DNA of 64,000 nt from an uncultured Mycoplasma sp. (lineage in GTDB: Bacteria > Bacillota_I > Bacilli_A > Mycoplasmatales > Metamycoplasmataceae), in the NCBI GenBank assembly GCA_947039955.1, contig CAMRAC010000001.1, forward strand, positions 1 to 64,000, written 5' to 3'. The notes below the pieces were generated by a model, which ran no database searches, was not told the DNA's origin, and saw only the letters and a program-made list of their open reading frames with translations. The position numbers were made by a program, and so were the translations under genes. This document shows positions 9,919 through 21,297 of the stretch, piece by piece; the first letter of the stretch is position 1; each line of letters opens with the position of its first letter.

Positions 9919-12099
9919 CTAGCTTATCCTCTCAATTGATTTATGATTCTTTAAAAATTGCTTTGTTCCAACTTCTTCTTTATTAAATTTAATAGTTATT
10001 TTATCCCCTTCTAAATCTACAACAATACCTTCTCCAAAAGATATATGAGATATTAAATCTCCGACTATATAGTTTTTATTAATTTTAATATCATTTTCAA
10101 AGTTTTTAATCATTGTCAAATCACTAACATATGAAGAAATATCGATTCCCATTTCAGCAATAAATCTTGAAGGAGATTTTTGATTAGTAACATTAGCAAT
10201 AAAGTTGGTTCCACGAGCTCCCGAGATAAATAGTTTTTCCTTAGCCCTTGTAATAGCAACGTAAGCCAACCTTCTCTCTTCTTCCATCTTTTGAGTCTTG
10301 TCAATTTCATCTTCAATTTGAGATATTCTAGCAGAAGGGAATACATCTTCATTAAGACCTAACAGGAATACATTTTTAAACTCTAAACCTTTTGATGCAT
10401 GGATAGTCATCAATGTAACATAGTTAATAGCATCTTCTTCTGAATCAGAAGACATATTCATTAAAGATATTTCTTCTAGGTAATCTTCTAGTTTTAGAGT
10501 TGGATTTTTAACCTCTCAAGTTTCAATTGATTTAAATAGTTCTGTTATATTTTCTAGTTTAGAGTCAGACTCTGTGTTATCTTCTTTAATTAAAGACATA
10601 TAGTTAATAGAATTTAAGAAAGACTCTATTGTTTTACTAATAGAAATACCTCTCTCTAAAAAACTTTTGTGTCTTCTTATTTCATTCAAGAAATCAACTA
10701 TCTTAGTTTTAGTTTCTTTGGGCACAGGAAGTATTTTGAAGTGTTCAATCATAGCTTCATAAATTGACATTTGTTTTTCTTCAGCAAAAGCAATTAATTT
10801 TGCTTCTGTTGCCGGACCTATTTTTCTTGCTGGAACATTTATTATTCTTTGTAAATGGATTTGTGAGGGTGTTTTTGAAATAGTTCATAAAAATGAAATA
10901 ACATCTTTTATCTCCGCTCTTTCAAAAAACTTTTGACCTCCAAAAATTTTATGATTAATTGAATCTATAATTAAGTTAGCTTCAATTAATCTAGAATAGA
11001 AGTTTGATCTATAAAATATCGCAATATCTTTTAGTTGAACCTTATTTCTTTTTAGTTCATTAATTTGATTAACCACTCATCTAGCTTCAGCTTCTTGAGA
11101 GTAAGCATAATAAAACTCTATTTTATCTCCAGCTTCACCTTCAGTTTTTAAAGATTTAGGAAGTCTATCCTCATTAGAACGAATAAGTTTATTAGCAGCA
11201 TCTAAAATGTTTTTAGTAGAACGATAATTAATATCCATTGTAATGGTTGTAGTTCCCTTGAAATCTTTATGGAAATTGTTAATTAAATTAATATCAGCTC
11301 CACGTCAAGAGTAAATGGTTTGATCAGGATCTCCAACAATAGTAATATTTTTTAAATTTGATAGTAGCTGAATAATGTTGTATTGAATAATAGAAGTATC
11401 TTGGAACTCATCCACAAGAATATAATCATATTTAGCAGATCATACTTTTCTAACTTCAGGGAAGTCAAGTAAAATTTTGTTTGTTAAAATTAATAGATCA
11501 TCAAAATCAACATATTTTTTACTTTCAAGTTCTAATTTATACTTTCTAAAAATATCTATTTTCAATACTTCTGTATCATTATCAACTTTGCTAGCTTCTA
11601 CTTCATCATCATAATCCATAGATAGAATTTTTGACATTGAAATAAACTTAATCATTGAAGCATAAGAAAGCAATGAACTAGTTAAGTTTATTTCCTTGTA
11701 GATTTTTTTCAAAATATAAATTTGATCTGTCGAATCAATAACAATAAAGTTTTTAGGAAAATCAAGATTAGTAATCTCTGTTCTTAAGAATCTATAACAT
11801 AAAGCGTGGAATGTTGAAATATTACTTTTGTTTCCATCCTGTCCGATAATAGAAACCACTCTTGACTTCATTTCATTTGCAGCTTTATTAGTAAATGTTA
11901 AAGCTAATATTCTTTCAGGAAGAACTCCCATTTTTTTAATTAAATATGAAATTTTTTTAGTTAAAACACCAGTTTTACCAGAACCGGCACCAGCAATAAT
12001 TCTAAGTGGACCATCATTTTTTAAAATAGCTGCTTTTTGTTCTTTGTTTAAATTTTCGAATATTGTTTCTTCAAAAACTTTTGTTTCTTCTTTGTTCAT
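9919..12099 (-). CDS. pcrA: ATP-dependent DNA helicase, UvrD/PcrA family
   Basis: A 726-residue superfamily 1A 3'-5' helicase, normal for PcrA. Motifs seen are LNKEQKAAI (Q motif), IAGAGSGKTGVLTKKI (Walker A), a Walker B region with the expected DEFQDTS character in the stretch lost to TGA breaks, LMTIHASKGLEFKNVFLLG (motif V) and EEERRLAYVAITRAKEKLFI (motif VI). The start is the ATG at 12099, with AAAGGA 6 nt upstream; the track's 12114 start would lie across that ribosome-binding site. It follows the RDD gene by 2 nt and precedes the next gene by 1 nt. It works in repair and in clearing replication forks. Confidence 0.95.
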
Positions 12100-12101
12100 A
12101 A

Positions 12102-12764
12102 TTAATCCTTTCAAATTAGTTTTTGTTTTTTGACTTTTTCTTTTAAGATAACTTTGTTTTTTTCATCAAATACTTCTATACTTTTTTTAGAATATATCAT
12201 TTGAGTGTTGGTTAATTTATCATTTAAACCAAACGCATTTTTATTCATGTTTATAGATAAAATACTAAAAACATTTACAAAAATTACAATCCCTGATGTT
12301 GTTGAGGGAATCGCCAACAAAGCCGCTTCCCATGACTCAAGTTTTAAAGTTCCGCCTTCTGGCTGGTTAGATATCGCTGTCATCTTATTAGCTAGAGATG
12401 GGCTTATAAAGCTCATCGACATAATAATGCTAAAAATTCAAAGAAATGCATACAATTGGTTTTTTTTCAAAACTACTAATCATATAGGTTCTTGCGAAAG
12501 AGAAATTATATTAATTTGGCAAAGTAACATACCGATACTTCTGCCTTTGGACAACATTGGTATTACAATAAATAAAATAAGTATTTCAAATATAACCAAT
12601 GTCATTCAAACATAATAACCCCAAGAGATAATTATGAAAGAATCGTTTTTTGTTTCAATTGCAATTAAGGAAGATGATATTGCAATCACACAAAACAACA
12701 CTAAGTCTATCAAGATTGATAGAACTCTAATTCAGAATCCTGCAGGTTTTTGGATAGTCTTCAT
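12102..12764 (-). CDS. RDD family membrane protein
   Basis: A 220-residue protein, mostly hidden in the track by TGA codons. Its N-terminus (PAGFWIRVLSILIDLVLF) matches the RDD signature 'a...R..a.iiD...', and KGRSIGMLLCQI matches the second RDD motif (g.T.Gk...gi). Four or so hydrophobic helices follow: residues ~10-35, ~55-80, ~125-145 and ~160-185. RDD proteins are small membrane proteins with poorly defined function, in some cases Na+/H+ exchange. The ATG overlaps the stop of the glycosyltransferase (TAATG), and the stop lies 2 nt before the pcrA start, so the genes are one operon. Confidence 0.75.
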
Positions 12765-13756
12765 TATTCTCTTAAAATCTTAATAATTTTTGGCCACTTA
12801 TTAGGTGGATGTGATTTATTTAAGTACTCTGTTTCAGATAGGTTTAATAACATATATTTATTAGTGTAATTAAATGTTTCAAAAGATTGTGCTCTTAATT
12901 TATTATTTTTCTCAAATATCTTGGCAGACAATGTTTTGTCAACCCCTCTTGATCTAAGAATGATATCCACTAACCTCTTGTGAGTATATAAAAGAGGGAC
13001 TATCATTTCAATATTAAAAATTTCAGCATATTCAATTTCTTGAATAAATTTGTCTTCTAATACATATTTGCTTCTCACGCTTTTTCACTCTTTATAAAAG
13101 TTCATATAGTTTGGAACATCGCCTTTTTCAATAACAATATTACAGAATATTCTATCAACATAAATATAAGTTTTAGCATACAAGAATAGCATGTATAAAA
13201 ATTCTAAAGATAAGTGCGAAGCAGTTTCTAAATAAGATGCTTTCTTGCTTACTTCATTAGCTAACGAAACTTTGAATATCTTATTTGAAATAAAAGGAAA
13301 TGCAAAAGCTATAACCTTTGGAAATTCGTCAATTTCAAAAACGTGGTTTTGTTTGAGTTTACATCTTTTTTGTGGAGTTCAATTTTCAAAACCTCTAAAA
13401 GAAGCTTTGAACTCAACAATATCAATATCAGGATTTCTGCCAATAACTTCAGATATGTCATTAACAAAATTTCTAGAAATAGGTTCGCTTTCATTCAATA
13501 CTATTGCATGTGTTCCTTGAGATGTTTTAGAACCAGCAATAATAGCTTCATTAAATCCGATTTTTCTAGTTGTAAAAATTACTTGGAGCTTAATAAAAGA
13601 TTTTTTTTCTAGATCTTTAACAATATTCATAAATTCTTGAGATAAATCATTAGTTAAAATAATTAGTTCGAAAGGTTTAGAGTTTTGCTCTAAAATACTA
13701 TTTCAAAAATATTTGTGTACTTTATTTGAATAGATTGGCGCAATTAAAGATACCAT
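12764..13756 (-). CDS. Family 2-like glycosyltransferase
   Basis: A 330-residue protein joined from two ORF pieces by TGA as Trp. The N-terminus (VSLIAPIYSN..., then SILEQNSKPFELIILTND) is the usual opening of a GT-A family 2 glycosyltransferase, followed by FNEAIIAGSKTSQGTHAIVLNESEP. That last stretch is where the family normally has 'A.GeYi.flD.DD'; here the acidic DxD-like site reads NESE, so nucleotide-sugar use is uncertain. The start ATG has AAGGGAG 5 nt upstream. It is the first gene of the GT-RDD-pcrA operon. It may glycosylate lipids or surface proteins on the cytoplasmic face of the membrane. Confidence 0.65.
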
Positions 13757-13818
13757 TTTCACTCCCTTACTTAAATCAACAAAGATTTATATTAAAATAT
13801 AATTAATTATATCACAAA

Positions 13819-15156
13819 CTACATTTTTAAATTGCCTGGAGTTCTTGGATAAGGTATTACATCTCTAATGTTTTCAACACCAGTTACGTACATAACTAAC
13901 CTCTCAAATCCAAGTCCAAACCCAGCAGAACCAGAATCACCGAATCTTCTTAAATCAAGATATCATTGTAAGTCATCTTCATCAATATTTAAAGATTTCA
14001 TTCTAGACTTTAAAACATCTAATCTCACTTCTCTTTGAGAGCCGCCTATCAACTCTCCAATTCCAGGAACTAATAAATCAAATGCTGATACTGTTTTGTT
14101 GTCAGTGTTTAGATGCATATAAAATGCTTTGAAATCTTTTGGATAATTAATAATTGCAACCGGTCCTTTAGAGTAAATTTCTGCTAAATATTTTTCATGT
14201 TCTGTACTTAAGTCCATCCCGAATTCTATTTTTGAATTTTCAAAATCTATTTTTGCATTTTTCAATATTTCAATAGCATCTTTGTAATCCAAAGTTTTTA
14301 GAGGATTATCCAAAAATAGATTTAAACTTTTCAATAATTCATTATCATTTTTATCATTTAAAAAAGCGAATTCTTCCGGATGTTTTGCAATTGTATTTGT
14401 AATAACCGTTTTTAACATTTCGTCTGAAAGTTTAATAATGTCATTCAGTTCATAAAAGGCGACTTCCGGTTCTAGCATTCAAAATTCTGCTGCATGTTTT
14501 TTAGTATTTGAATTCTCAGCTCTAAATGTTGGACCAAATGTATAAACTTTTTGAAATCCTATTGCATAAGATTCTGCATGTAACTGACCAGTCACTGAAA
14601 GTGTTGCTTTTTTTGAAAAGAATTCATCTTTACTTTCATCATCAACAACAAATGCTTCTCCAGCACCTTCGCCATCATTAGAAGTAATGATTGGAGAATG
14701 CATATAAAGAAAATCTTTATCATCAAAGAAGTTATGAATTTCTTTTGATAAAGTTGATCTAATTAACATAATTGATCTAAACAAATTAGTTCTATGTCTA
14801 GCATGAGGAATTTCTCTTAGTGTTTCCAAATTGATTTCTTGTTTTTGGATTGGAAAGTCTTCATCAGTCAAAGATAACAACGAAATTGTTTGTGCTTGAA
14901 ATTCGAAATTTTGTAATCCACCAGAAGTTTTAATAAAATCACCAAAAATAGAAATTGCTGAACCAATTCTTCATTTGTCTATTTCTTCAAATCCAACTAC
15001 TTCAGGTTTGATAACTACTTGTAAAGAAGTTACCGAAGAACCATCATTAATGTTTAAAAATCTAATTTTTGGATTACCTCTATTTGCTGTAATTCATCCT
15101 TTAATTAATATGGCTTTGACTTCTTGTTCATTTTTGAAAAGTTTTTTTATGTTCAT
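13819..15156 (-). CDS. asnS: Asparaginyl-tRNA synthetase
   Basis: Class IIb aminoacyl-tRNA synthetase of 445 residues. The N-terminal OB anticodon-binding domain ([23 protein letters not shown]) precedes the catalytic core: motif 1 region with [14 protein letters not shown], motif 2 region with [25 protein letters not shown], and motif 3 [29 protein letters not shown] is typical of AsnRS. The start has AAGGAAAT upstream. It is divergent from the lipoprotein gene and probably transcribed alone. Confidence 0.95.
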
Positions 15157-15191
15157 TTTTAATTTCCTTCTAAATTCTAATTTTATTATTA

Positions 15192-15197
15192 ATTATA
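15192..15197 (-). promoter_or_regulatory. -10 box of asnS
   Basis: TATAAT on the minus strand, 35 nt before the asnS ATG. This leaves a leader that contains the AAGGAAAT ribosome-binding site. Confidence 0.5.
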
Positions 15198-15230
15198 AGA
15201 TAAAAAAATAATATTTAAAACTTTAAAATG

Positions 15231-15236
15231 TATAAT
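15231..15236 (+). promoter_or_regulatory. -10 box of the lipoprotein gene
   Basis: TATAAT ends 19 nt before the ATG at 15256, giving a conventional short leader. Confidence 0.45.
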
Positions 15237-15255
15237 TCAAATAAATTACCAATAA

Positions 15256-16578
15256 ATGAAGAAACAAAGGCAGAAAATGCAATCAAATGTTAAAAAAATA
15301 TTATTGAGTTTAGGTGTGGTGACATTACCAATTATTCCACTTATAACAATTGCTTCTTGTAGTACAAACAACGTTTTTAATATGACCGGTTATTTTGAAA
15401 TTGAAAATAAGGTGAATGAAATTATTTTTGGAAATTCTGAAAATAAATCAATAGAAAAATTTAATAAATTTTTCACCAAATCTGAAACCTTGATTACTCA
15501 AGATGTTGTTGCACTTAATGTTGTTCAAAGTTTGACTAATATAAGATTGAATATATCTGATTTACAAAAAATGTTATATAACCCAGAATCAACTTTTATT
15601 GAACCTTCTTTATTCATAAACTCACTTAATGAATTAGCAAAAAATACCCCATCTCTTGAAGGTTATTCATTTATAATAAAATTAACTGGTGATATTGCAA
15701 ATCCCATAAATAAAATGTACTTAATTAATTCGCAAGGGAATTATAGTGTAGGCACTATAGATATTACTAGTAAGTTATTTTTTAACAGTGAAGATTTAGC
15801 AGAATATCAAAATAAAACGAATTACAAATACAAGGGTAAAACTTATAATGAATTAAGTAAAGAAGAATCTAAAATTGAAAAAAAGAAAATGTTGTCAGTC
15901 AACCACTCTTTAACTCAAGGAAGAAATATCAGAACTTATCAACAAACACAATATATTAAACTAGGATTACTCAAAGATGTTAACTTGATTGGAAATTATA
16001 TAAATAGCAAGGGTGTTGTTGAGGATGTAACTCCAAGAATTACATTTAATAATAGATTATTATTAGAGCAAGTTAATCTAGATGAATTATCTACAGCAGC
16101 AAAAGAACTTGACGATTTCCAAGTAAATAATTTTGATGAGTTAATGGTATATGCAAATGATACTTGAGTTGAAAACCCCAAAGCTTCAAAACCTTTTTTG
16201 AAAAATCTTGTTAGACTTCAAGAAAGATATACAAAAATTAAAGATAAATATACTTTTGGAATTACAAAAGAATTAATTCAATTTACTAAATCAAGCATCA
16301 TGATATCTACAAATCTTAAAACTCAAAAAGAATGAGATGACTTATTAACTCTTCAAGATAAAATTAACAGTTTAAAGTTTGATCCAATTATCCCTATAAA
16401 TATAATTAAAAATATTAGTGCTGTATTCTCTGCTAACGGATGAACTTTTACTATTGAGTGAGATTTATTTACTAGAAAATCAGAAGGAGATAAGGAAGTT
16501 ACAAACGGATTAACTCTTTTTAAAGAAAATACTCTTGCTGCTATTGATTTTTTACCAACAATAGGTACTTTGATTTAA
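15256..16578 (+). CDS. Surface lipoprotein
   Basis: A 440-residue secreted protein. It begins with a basic stretch, a hydrophobic signal (ILLSLGVVTLPIIPLITI) and the lipobox TIASC, so it should be lipid-anchored at the Cys and exposed outside the membrane. An alternative start is the ATG at 15277 (MQSNVKK), which still gives a complete signal peptide. The mature part is rich in Asn, Lys and Ser. Several TGA Trp codons lie in the last third, which is why the track ends at 16167. It stands alone between divergent asnS and dnaX. No family is recognised; adhesion or nutrient capture is possible. Confidence 0.8.
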
Positions 16579-16582
16579 AATG

Positions 16583-16604
16583 ATTGTTTACTAAACAATT
16601 TTAA
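16583..16604 (+). terminator. Weak candidate terminator after the lipoprotein gene
   Basis: A 7-bp stem (ATTGTTT/AAACAAT) with a 3-nt loop, followed by TTTTAAT, sits 4 nt after the stop. It is short and weak, so this is tentative. Confidence 0.3.
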
Positions 16605-16644
16605 TAATAAATAATAAAATCATAAACTTTATATAACAAAATGA

Positions 16645-16650
16645 TAAAAT
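16645..16650 (+). promoter_or_regulatory. -10 box of dnaX, leaderless type
   Basis: TAAAAT lies 6 nt upstream of the dnaX ATG with no Shine-Dalgarno, so the transcript should begin at the start codon. Confidence 0.5.
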
Positions 16651-16656
16651 TGTTTT

Positions 16657-18813
16657 ATGAATTATAAAGCACTTTACAGAACATATAGACCAGCTAATTT
16701 TAGCGAAGTTGAGGGACAACCTCACATTGTTAAAACTTTGACAAATTTAATCAAATTAAAAAGAATTAGCCATGCATATCTTTTTTCCGGACCTAGAGGA
16801 ACAGGTAAAACATCTGTTGCTAGAATTTTTGCCAATGTCGTTAATTGTGGTCATAACGTAAATATTGAAATAGCATGTAATACTTGTATTATGACAATCA
16901 ACAATTCTGTGGATATCATTGAAATAGATGCAGCTTCAAATAATGGAATAAGTGAAATTAGAGAACTTAGAGAAAAAGTTAAGTTTTCGCCAACTAAATT
17001 TAAATATAAAATTTATATAATTGATGAAGTTCACATGTTAACAAAGGGTGCTTTTAATGCTCTTTTAAAAACTTTAGAAGAACCACCAAAACATATTATT
17101 TTCATCTTGGCAACAACAGACCCAGATAAACTTCCTTTAACAATATTAAGTAGAGTTCAAAGATATAACTTCAAAAGAATTAACAAAGAAGTTATTGAGA
17201 AACAAATTTCTTCTATTTTCCAAAAGGAAAAAATTACTGCTGAAGCTGGAGTTGTTGATATGATCGCAGGATTATCTAATGGTTCTTTGCGTGATGCACT
17301 ATCAATATCAGACCAAGTTAATGCTTATTCTAATCAAAAAATTAAATTAACTGATTTAGATGAAATTTTCGGACTTACTTCAAAAGATAATCAAGTTTTA
17401 TTACTTAACTATTGTGCTGATAACTTCGTCGGTTTAGCTTTAAAGTTATTTGATGAACTAATCAATCAAGGAGCAGATATTCAAAGATTAATTAATTCAT
17501 TAATTAGAATGTTGAAGGATCACTTACTTTTCTTAAAAACAAAAGATGAAACATTAATTGAAGAATTTAGTATTGAAACTTTAAATAAATTAAAGGTAAG
17601 AGAAACTTTTGTATATGACATTATGGACGTCTTAATTGTCCTTATGCACGAAGTTAAATACAGTGATATTCCTCAACAACTTTTCCAAATAGCAATTATT
17701 AAGATTTGTTCTTTTAATAATGAATTTAATAATGTTTCTTTTAATACTATTAAACAAAGTTCTCCCGTTGAACCTAAAGAAGTATTGGTAGAAAAAACAG
17801 AAGAAAGAGATGTTAACGAGATTACTGATAACTTTATAATTCAACAAGAAGCGGAAACAGATAACTTTGTAATAAAAGAAGAATCTAAAGAAGAAGTAAA
17901 ACCAGTTAAATCATCAAACCCATTATTCAACAATGTCCCACAACAACAAAAACCTGCAGCTGAAACAGTTGTAAATAATTCTGAAAACTTATTTGCTGAA
18001 ACAGAATCAATTGGAAATTCTATTGAACTTAAAAATGAAAAGTTTATTGAAGATAACGTTCTAGAAGAAGTAACCAACTTATTAACATTATCTAATGAAT
18101 CAAATATTGATGGTGATGTTGTAGAAGGTTCTATCCTAGGTCAAACTGATACTGAAAGTATTATTTATGACACTAATGAGTTTGCAACTCAACAAAAAGT
18201 CAAAACCAAAGAAGGTTCTAGCGATGATGGAGCAACTAAATTATTTAATTCTGAACCTGAACCAACAATACTTGAAGAAAATAATTTTGCTTTTGATAAT
18301 TTCCCTGCTCAAAAAACCATCGATAAACCAATTATCTTAACTCAACCAGATATTATAAACTTATTTCTATTAGGAGACAAAATTGAAGTTGCTAAAGCTA
18401 AAGTAATGTTAGAAGAAGCTTTGTTACTAACTGATGAAAGATATACAACACTTATTAGTTATTTAGAAAATTGTAAAATAATTACATCATCAAAAGATTT
18501 TTTATTAATGTCTTCAGATGATAATGCATCTATTGACTACTTGATGTTAAATAGTGTTAATGCAATGTTTAAAGATTTTATATTTGAAGTATTTGGATCA
18601 CCAAAACACTTCTACGCAGTAACAAAACCAAACTTTTTAGATTCAGCTGAATTATTTAAAGAATTAAAAAGTAAAGACAAGTTACCAGATGCAACTCCTT
18701 TACCAGTTCTAGAAAAAAGAGAAGAAACCATTAGACCCGCAGGAGATATTGTTGAAGCTGAGAAAAAGGGTATGGATATTTTTGGTAGAATATTTAATAA
18801 AACAAGAAAATAA
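16657..18813 (+). CDS. dnaX: DNA polymerase III subunits gamma/tau (clamp loader ATPase)
   Basis: A 718-residue AAA+ protein with no TGA codon. The N-terminal ATPase has LFSGPRGTGKTSVARIFA (Walker A), the cysteine cluster CGHNVNIEIACNTC (three of the usual four zinc-binding Cys), YIIDEVHML (Walker B) and LSRVQRYNFKRI (sensor and SRC motif). After domain III (~residue 365) comes a long acidic, Gln/Asn-rich linker of about 190 residues, then a folded C-terminal part that would bind the polymerase. It heads the dnaX-ebfC-recR-tmk cluster, an arrangement conserved in Firmicutes and Mollicutes. Confidence 0.96.
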   Translation: MNYKALYRTYRPANFSEVEGQPHIVKTLTNLIKLKRISHAYLFSGPRGTGKTSVARIFANVVNCGHNVNIEIACNTCIMTINNSVDIIEIDAASNNGISEIRELREKVKFSPTKFKYKIYIIDEVHMLTKGAFNALLKTLEEPPKHIIFILATTDPDKLPLTILSRVQRYNFKRINKEVIEKQISSIFQKEKITAEAGVVDMIAGLSNGSLRDALSISDQVNAYSNQKIKLTDLDEIFGLTSKDNQVLLLNYCADNFVGLALKLFDELINQGADIQRLINSLIRMLKDHLLFLKTKDETLIEEFSIETLNKLKVRETFVYDIMDVLIVLMHEVKYSDIPQQLFQIAIIKICSFNNEFNNVSFNTIKQSSPVEPKEVLVEKTEERDVNEITDNFIIQQEAETDNFVIKEESKEEVKPVKSSNPLFNNVPQQQKPAAETVVNNSENLFAETESIGNSIELKNEKFIEDNVLEEVTNLLTLSNESNIDGDVVEGSILGQTDTESIIYDTNEFATQQKVKTKEGSSDDGATKLFNSEPEPTILEENNFAFDNFPAQKTIDKPIILTQPDIINLFLLGDKIEVAKAKVMLEEALLLTDERYTTLISYLENCKIITSSKDFLLMSSDDNASIDYLMLNSVNAMFKDFIFEVFGSPKHFYAVTKPNFLDSAELFKELKSKDKLPDATPLPVLEKREETIRPAGDIVEAEKKGMDIFGRIFNKTRK

Positions 18814-18822
18814 GGAGTATTT

Positions 18823-19113
18823 ATGGATATAAAAAAAATGATGGAGCAAGCAAAAAAAATGCAATCTGTAATGGAAAAACAAGAGGGAGAGTTAAAAGCT
18901 AAGATTTTTGTTGTAGAGAAACAAGGAATAACAATCAAAGCTAATGGCAACAGAGAGATCTTGGAAATTGACATTAATGATGTGTTAATAGATCCTGAAG
19001 ATAAAGAAATGTTACAAGACATCATCATCATTGCTACAAATGAAATGACAGAATTAATAAATGATGAATACGAGAAAATTTCTCCAAAAAATCAACAAGG
19101 AATGTCATTTTAA
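18823..19113 (+). CDS. ebfC: Nucleoid-associated protein, YbaB/EbfC family
   Basis: A 96-residue protein with the family pattern: N-terminal helix DIKKMMEQAKKMQSVMEKQEGEL, central strands (ITIKANGNREILEIDIND), then the C-terminal helix with NEMTELINDEYEK. The family forms dimers that bind DNA and compact it. The start has AAGGAG 6 nt upstream. It lies between dnaX and recR with gaps of 9 and 1 nt, the standard genomic setting for this family. Confidence 0.93.
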   Translation: MDIKKMMEQAKKMQSVMEKQEGELKAKIFVVEKQGITIKANGNREILEIDINDVLIDPEDKEMLQDIIIIATNEMTELINDEYEKISPKNQQGMSF

Positions 19114-19114
19114 T

Positions 19115-19696
19115 ATGGATTCAAGAGAGATATCAAATCTTTCTATTTTCTTTCAAAAGTTTGTTGGCATAGGTAATAAACAAAGTAATAAAATGGCTCA
19201 TCAAGTATTAAAATTTGATGAAAATGAATTTGAAGAATTTCTAGTTTTACTTAATGAATTAAAAGATAATGTTCGTAATTGCCAAATTTGTAAAAACTAT
19301 ACAAACAATGACATTTGTCAAATCTGTTCTTCAACAACAAGAGAAAAAAAACTAATGATTGTTGAGTCTATAGAAGATATTTCAAGATATGAAGATTGAC
19401 AATTTTTCAAAGGAAAGTACTTTGTGTTTCCTATTATTTTCAATAATAAGTTTGAAAGAAAAAGTGATATTAATATGGATGAACTAATTGATTATGCTTC
19501 TAACTTTGACGAAGTAATACTAGCTCTTAGCGCTACCATAGAAGGTTCATTAACAGCCAACTTTGTTGATGAGAGTCTTTCCCCAATAACCAAAGTTTCT
19601 CATTTAGCAAATGGTGTTCCTGTAGGTTCGAATATCGAGTATATCGATCAACTAACATTCAAACATGCATTTAAAAATAGAAAAGAGAGCGAATAA
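19115..19696 (+). CDS. recR: Recombination protein RecR
   Basis: A 193-residue protein, normal RecR size, with one TGA Trp. It has an N-terminal helix-hairpin-helix region (FVGIGNKQSNKMAHQVL), a zinc finger CQICKNYTNNDICQIC, and a Toprim region beginning LMIVESIEDISRYED. The end (GVPVGSNIEYIDQLTFKHAFKNR) matches the RecR Walker-like C-terminal segment. RecR loads RecA onto SSB-coated gaps together with RecO. The start is the ATG just after the ebfC stop; its TAA overlaps the tmk ATG by one base. Confidence 0.95.
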
Positions 19697-20346
19697 TGTT
19701 TATAACCTTTGAAGGACTGGAAAGAGCTGGGAAAACAACAGCAATTAAAGCAATTGTCAAATATTTAGAAGATAATAAAATAGAGAAGCACTTCCTCGTT
19801 ACTAGAGAGCCTGGAGGAACAGGAATTAAAGAAGCAGAAATCATTCGTAATTTTGTTTTATCTCCAGAACACAATATTGACCCTATGTCTGAAGCGCTAT
19901 TATATTTAGTGTCTAGAAAAATGCACATTACTCAAAAAATAGAACCAGCACTAAAAGATGGGAAAATAGTTATATGTGATAGATTTATTGACTCATCTTC
20001 TGCTTACCAAGGTTTTGGTAGAGAATTAGGTCTTGAAAAAATTCAAACATTAAACGCCATTGTTACAAATAGTATGAAACCAGACATCACTTTTTTTATC
20101 AAAATAAGTGCCCAAACATCTTGAGACAGAGTTTTTAAAAATGAAAATAAAAATATTGATAGACTAGAGAATAATAGTGTTTGTTTTTATGAAAAAATAG
20201 AAAATGGTTATGACGAAATAATTAAGCAAGACCCAAAAAGATTTATTATTATTGACGGAACACTAAGGATGGAAGAAGTGTCAACTTTAGTAATTAAAGA
20301 ATTAGAAAAAATATTAGAAAAAAATAACTTTGATTTTAAAAAATAA
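19696..20346 (+). CDS. tmk: Thymidylate kinase
   Basis: A 216-residue P-loop kinase that phosphorylates dTMP to dTDP. Motifs are FEGLERAGKTT (Walker A; most homologues have EGxDGxGKTT), TREPGGT (DR(E/P)-type substrate loop) and CDRFIDSSSAYQGFGR. One TGA Trp near residue 143 (TSWDR) cuts it in the track. The start overlaps the recR stop (TAATG), so the two are translationally coupled. Confidence 0.96.
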
Positions 20347-20358
20347 ATACTTTATAAT
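20330..20358 (+). promoter_or_regulatory. Promoter of holB, leaderless type
   Basis: TTGATT (20330-20335), a 17-nt spacer and TATAAT (20353-20358) lie just upstream of the holB ATG, which is only 6 nt after the -10 box. No Shine-Dalgarno is present. The -35 lies inside the end of tmk. Confidence 0.6.
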
Positions 20359-20364
20359 TTAACT

Positions 20365-21297
20365 ATGAATACTAAAATACAATCTTTAAGAGTAATGGAA
20401 AACGCTAAAATAAATAACTCTTTTTCACATGCTTATTTATTCTTTGGAGAACAAGGAGTGGATGTTTTTGCAATTGCTTTAGAAGCTATTAAAATAATGA
20501 TTTGTGAGGAAGATAAGAAATGTTTAAAATCCAAAACAATTGAAGAGCTAAATTACCCTGACTTATTATTTGTCAACCCTGAAAATAACTTAATAACAAA
20601 AGAAAGTATTGTTTCAACAATGAAGATAATGTCTAACACTTCTTTAGTTTCTAATAAAAAGAAAATTCTTTTAATAAAAGATATTGATTTAGGAAATAAA
20701 TATTCTTTAAACTCTTTACTTAAATATATTGAAGAGCCTTCAAAAAATACTCACATTATAATGACAACAAATAGAATAGATCTTTTATTACCAACAATTA
20801 AATCTAGGGCACAAAACATAATGGTCAAAAGACAAACGACTGATCAAATAATTGAAGACTTATTGGTGAATAAAATTGAAAACAAATATATTAGATTGTT
20901 TGCCAATATTTTCCCCAACGCCAATAAAGTTAAAGAAATGAATGCCAAGATTTTTAATAAAACTTATTCGGATGTTTTAAATGCTTTGAAATTAGGGTTA
21001 GATAATCCAGGAAAAATGAAAATGGAATTATCAAACACAATTACCAAAGATAATATCTTATATGCAATTAATATTTTAGAATACTTCTATTACCAAATAC
21101 AAACTATTGTAGATGATAAATACCCTCTATTTCCAGACTCTGATAAATTGATTAATAAATACAAGAAATGTCAAATAGATTATAGTGGTATTCAAATGAT
21201 TCTTTCTGTATGAAAAAAATCGTTTATAAATAAAGGGAACTTCAACTTACAAAAAGAAAGCTTTTTAATAAAGTTAGTGAATATTTATGAGAGGTAA
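20365..21297 (+). CDS. holB: DNA polymerase III delta' subunit (clamp loader)
   Basis: A 310-residue AAA+-like protein with the clamp-loader layout: NSFSHAYLFFGEQGVD at the degenerate nucleotide site, LLIKDIDLGNKYSLNSLLKYIEEPS, and THIIMTTNRIDLLLPTIKSRAQNI. The P-loop is missing, as expected for a non-catalytic delta' subunit, and the zinc cluster is reduced. One TGA Trp near the end extends it past the track's 21213. It overlaps rsmI by 11 nt. The order tmk-holB-rsmI is conserved. Confidence 0.92.
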
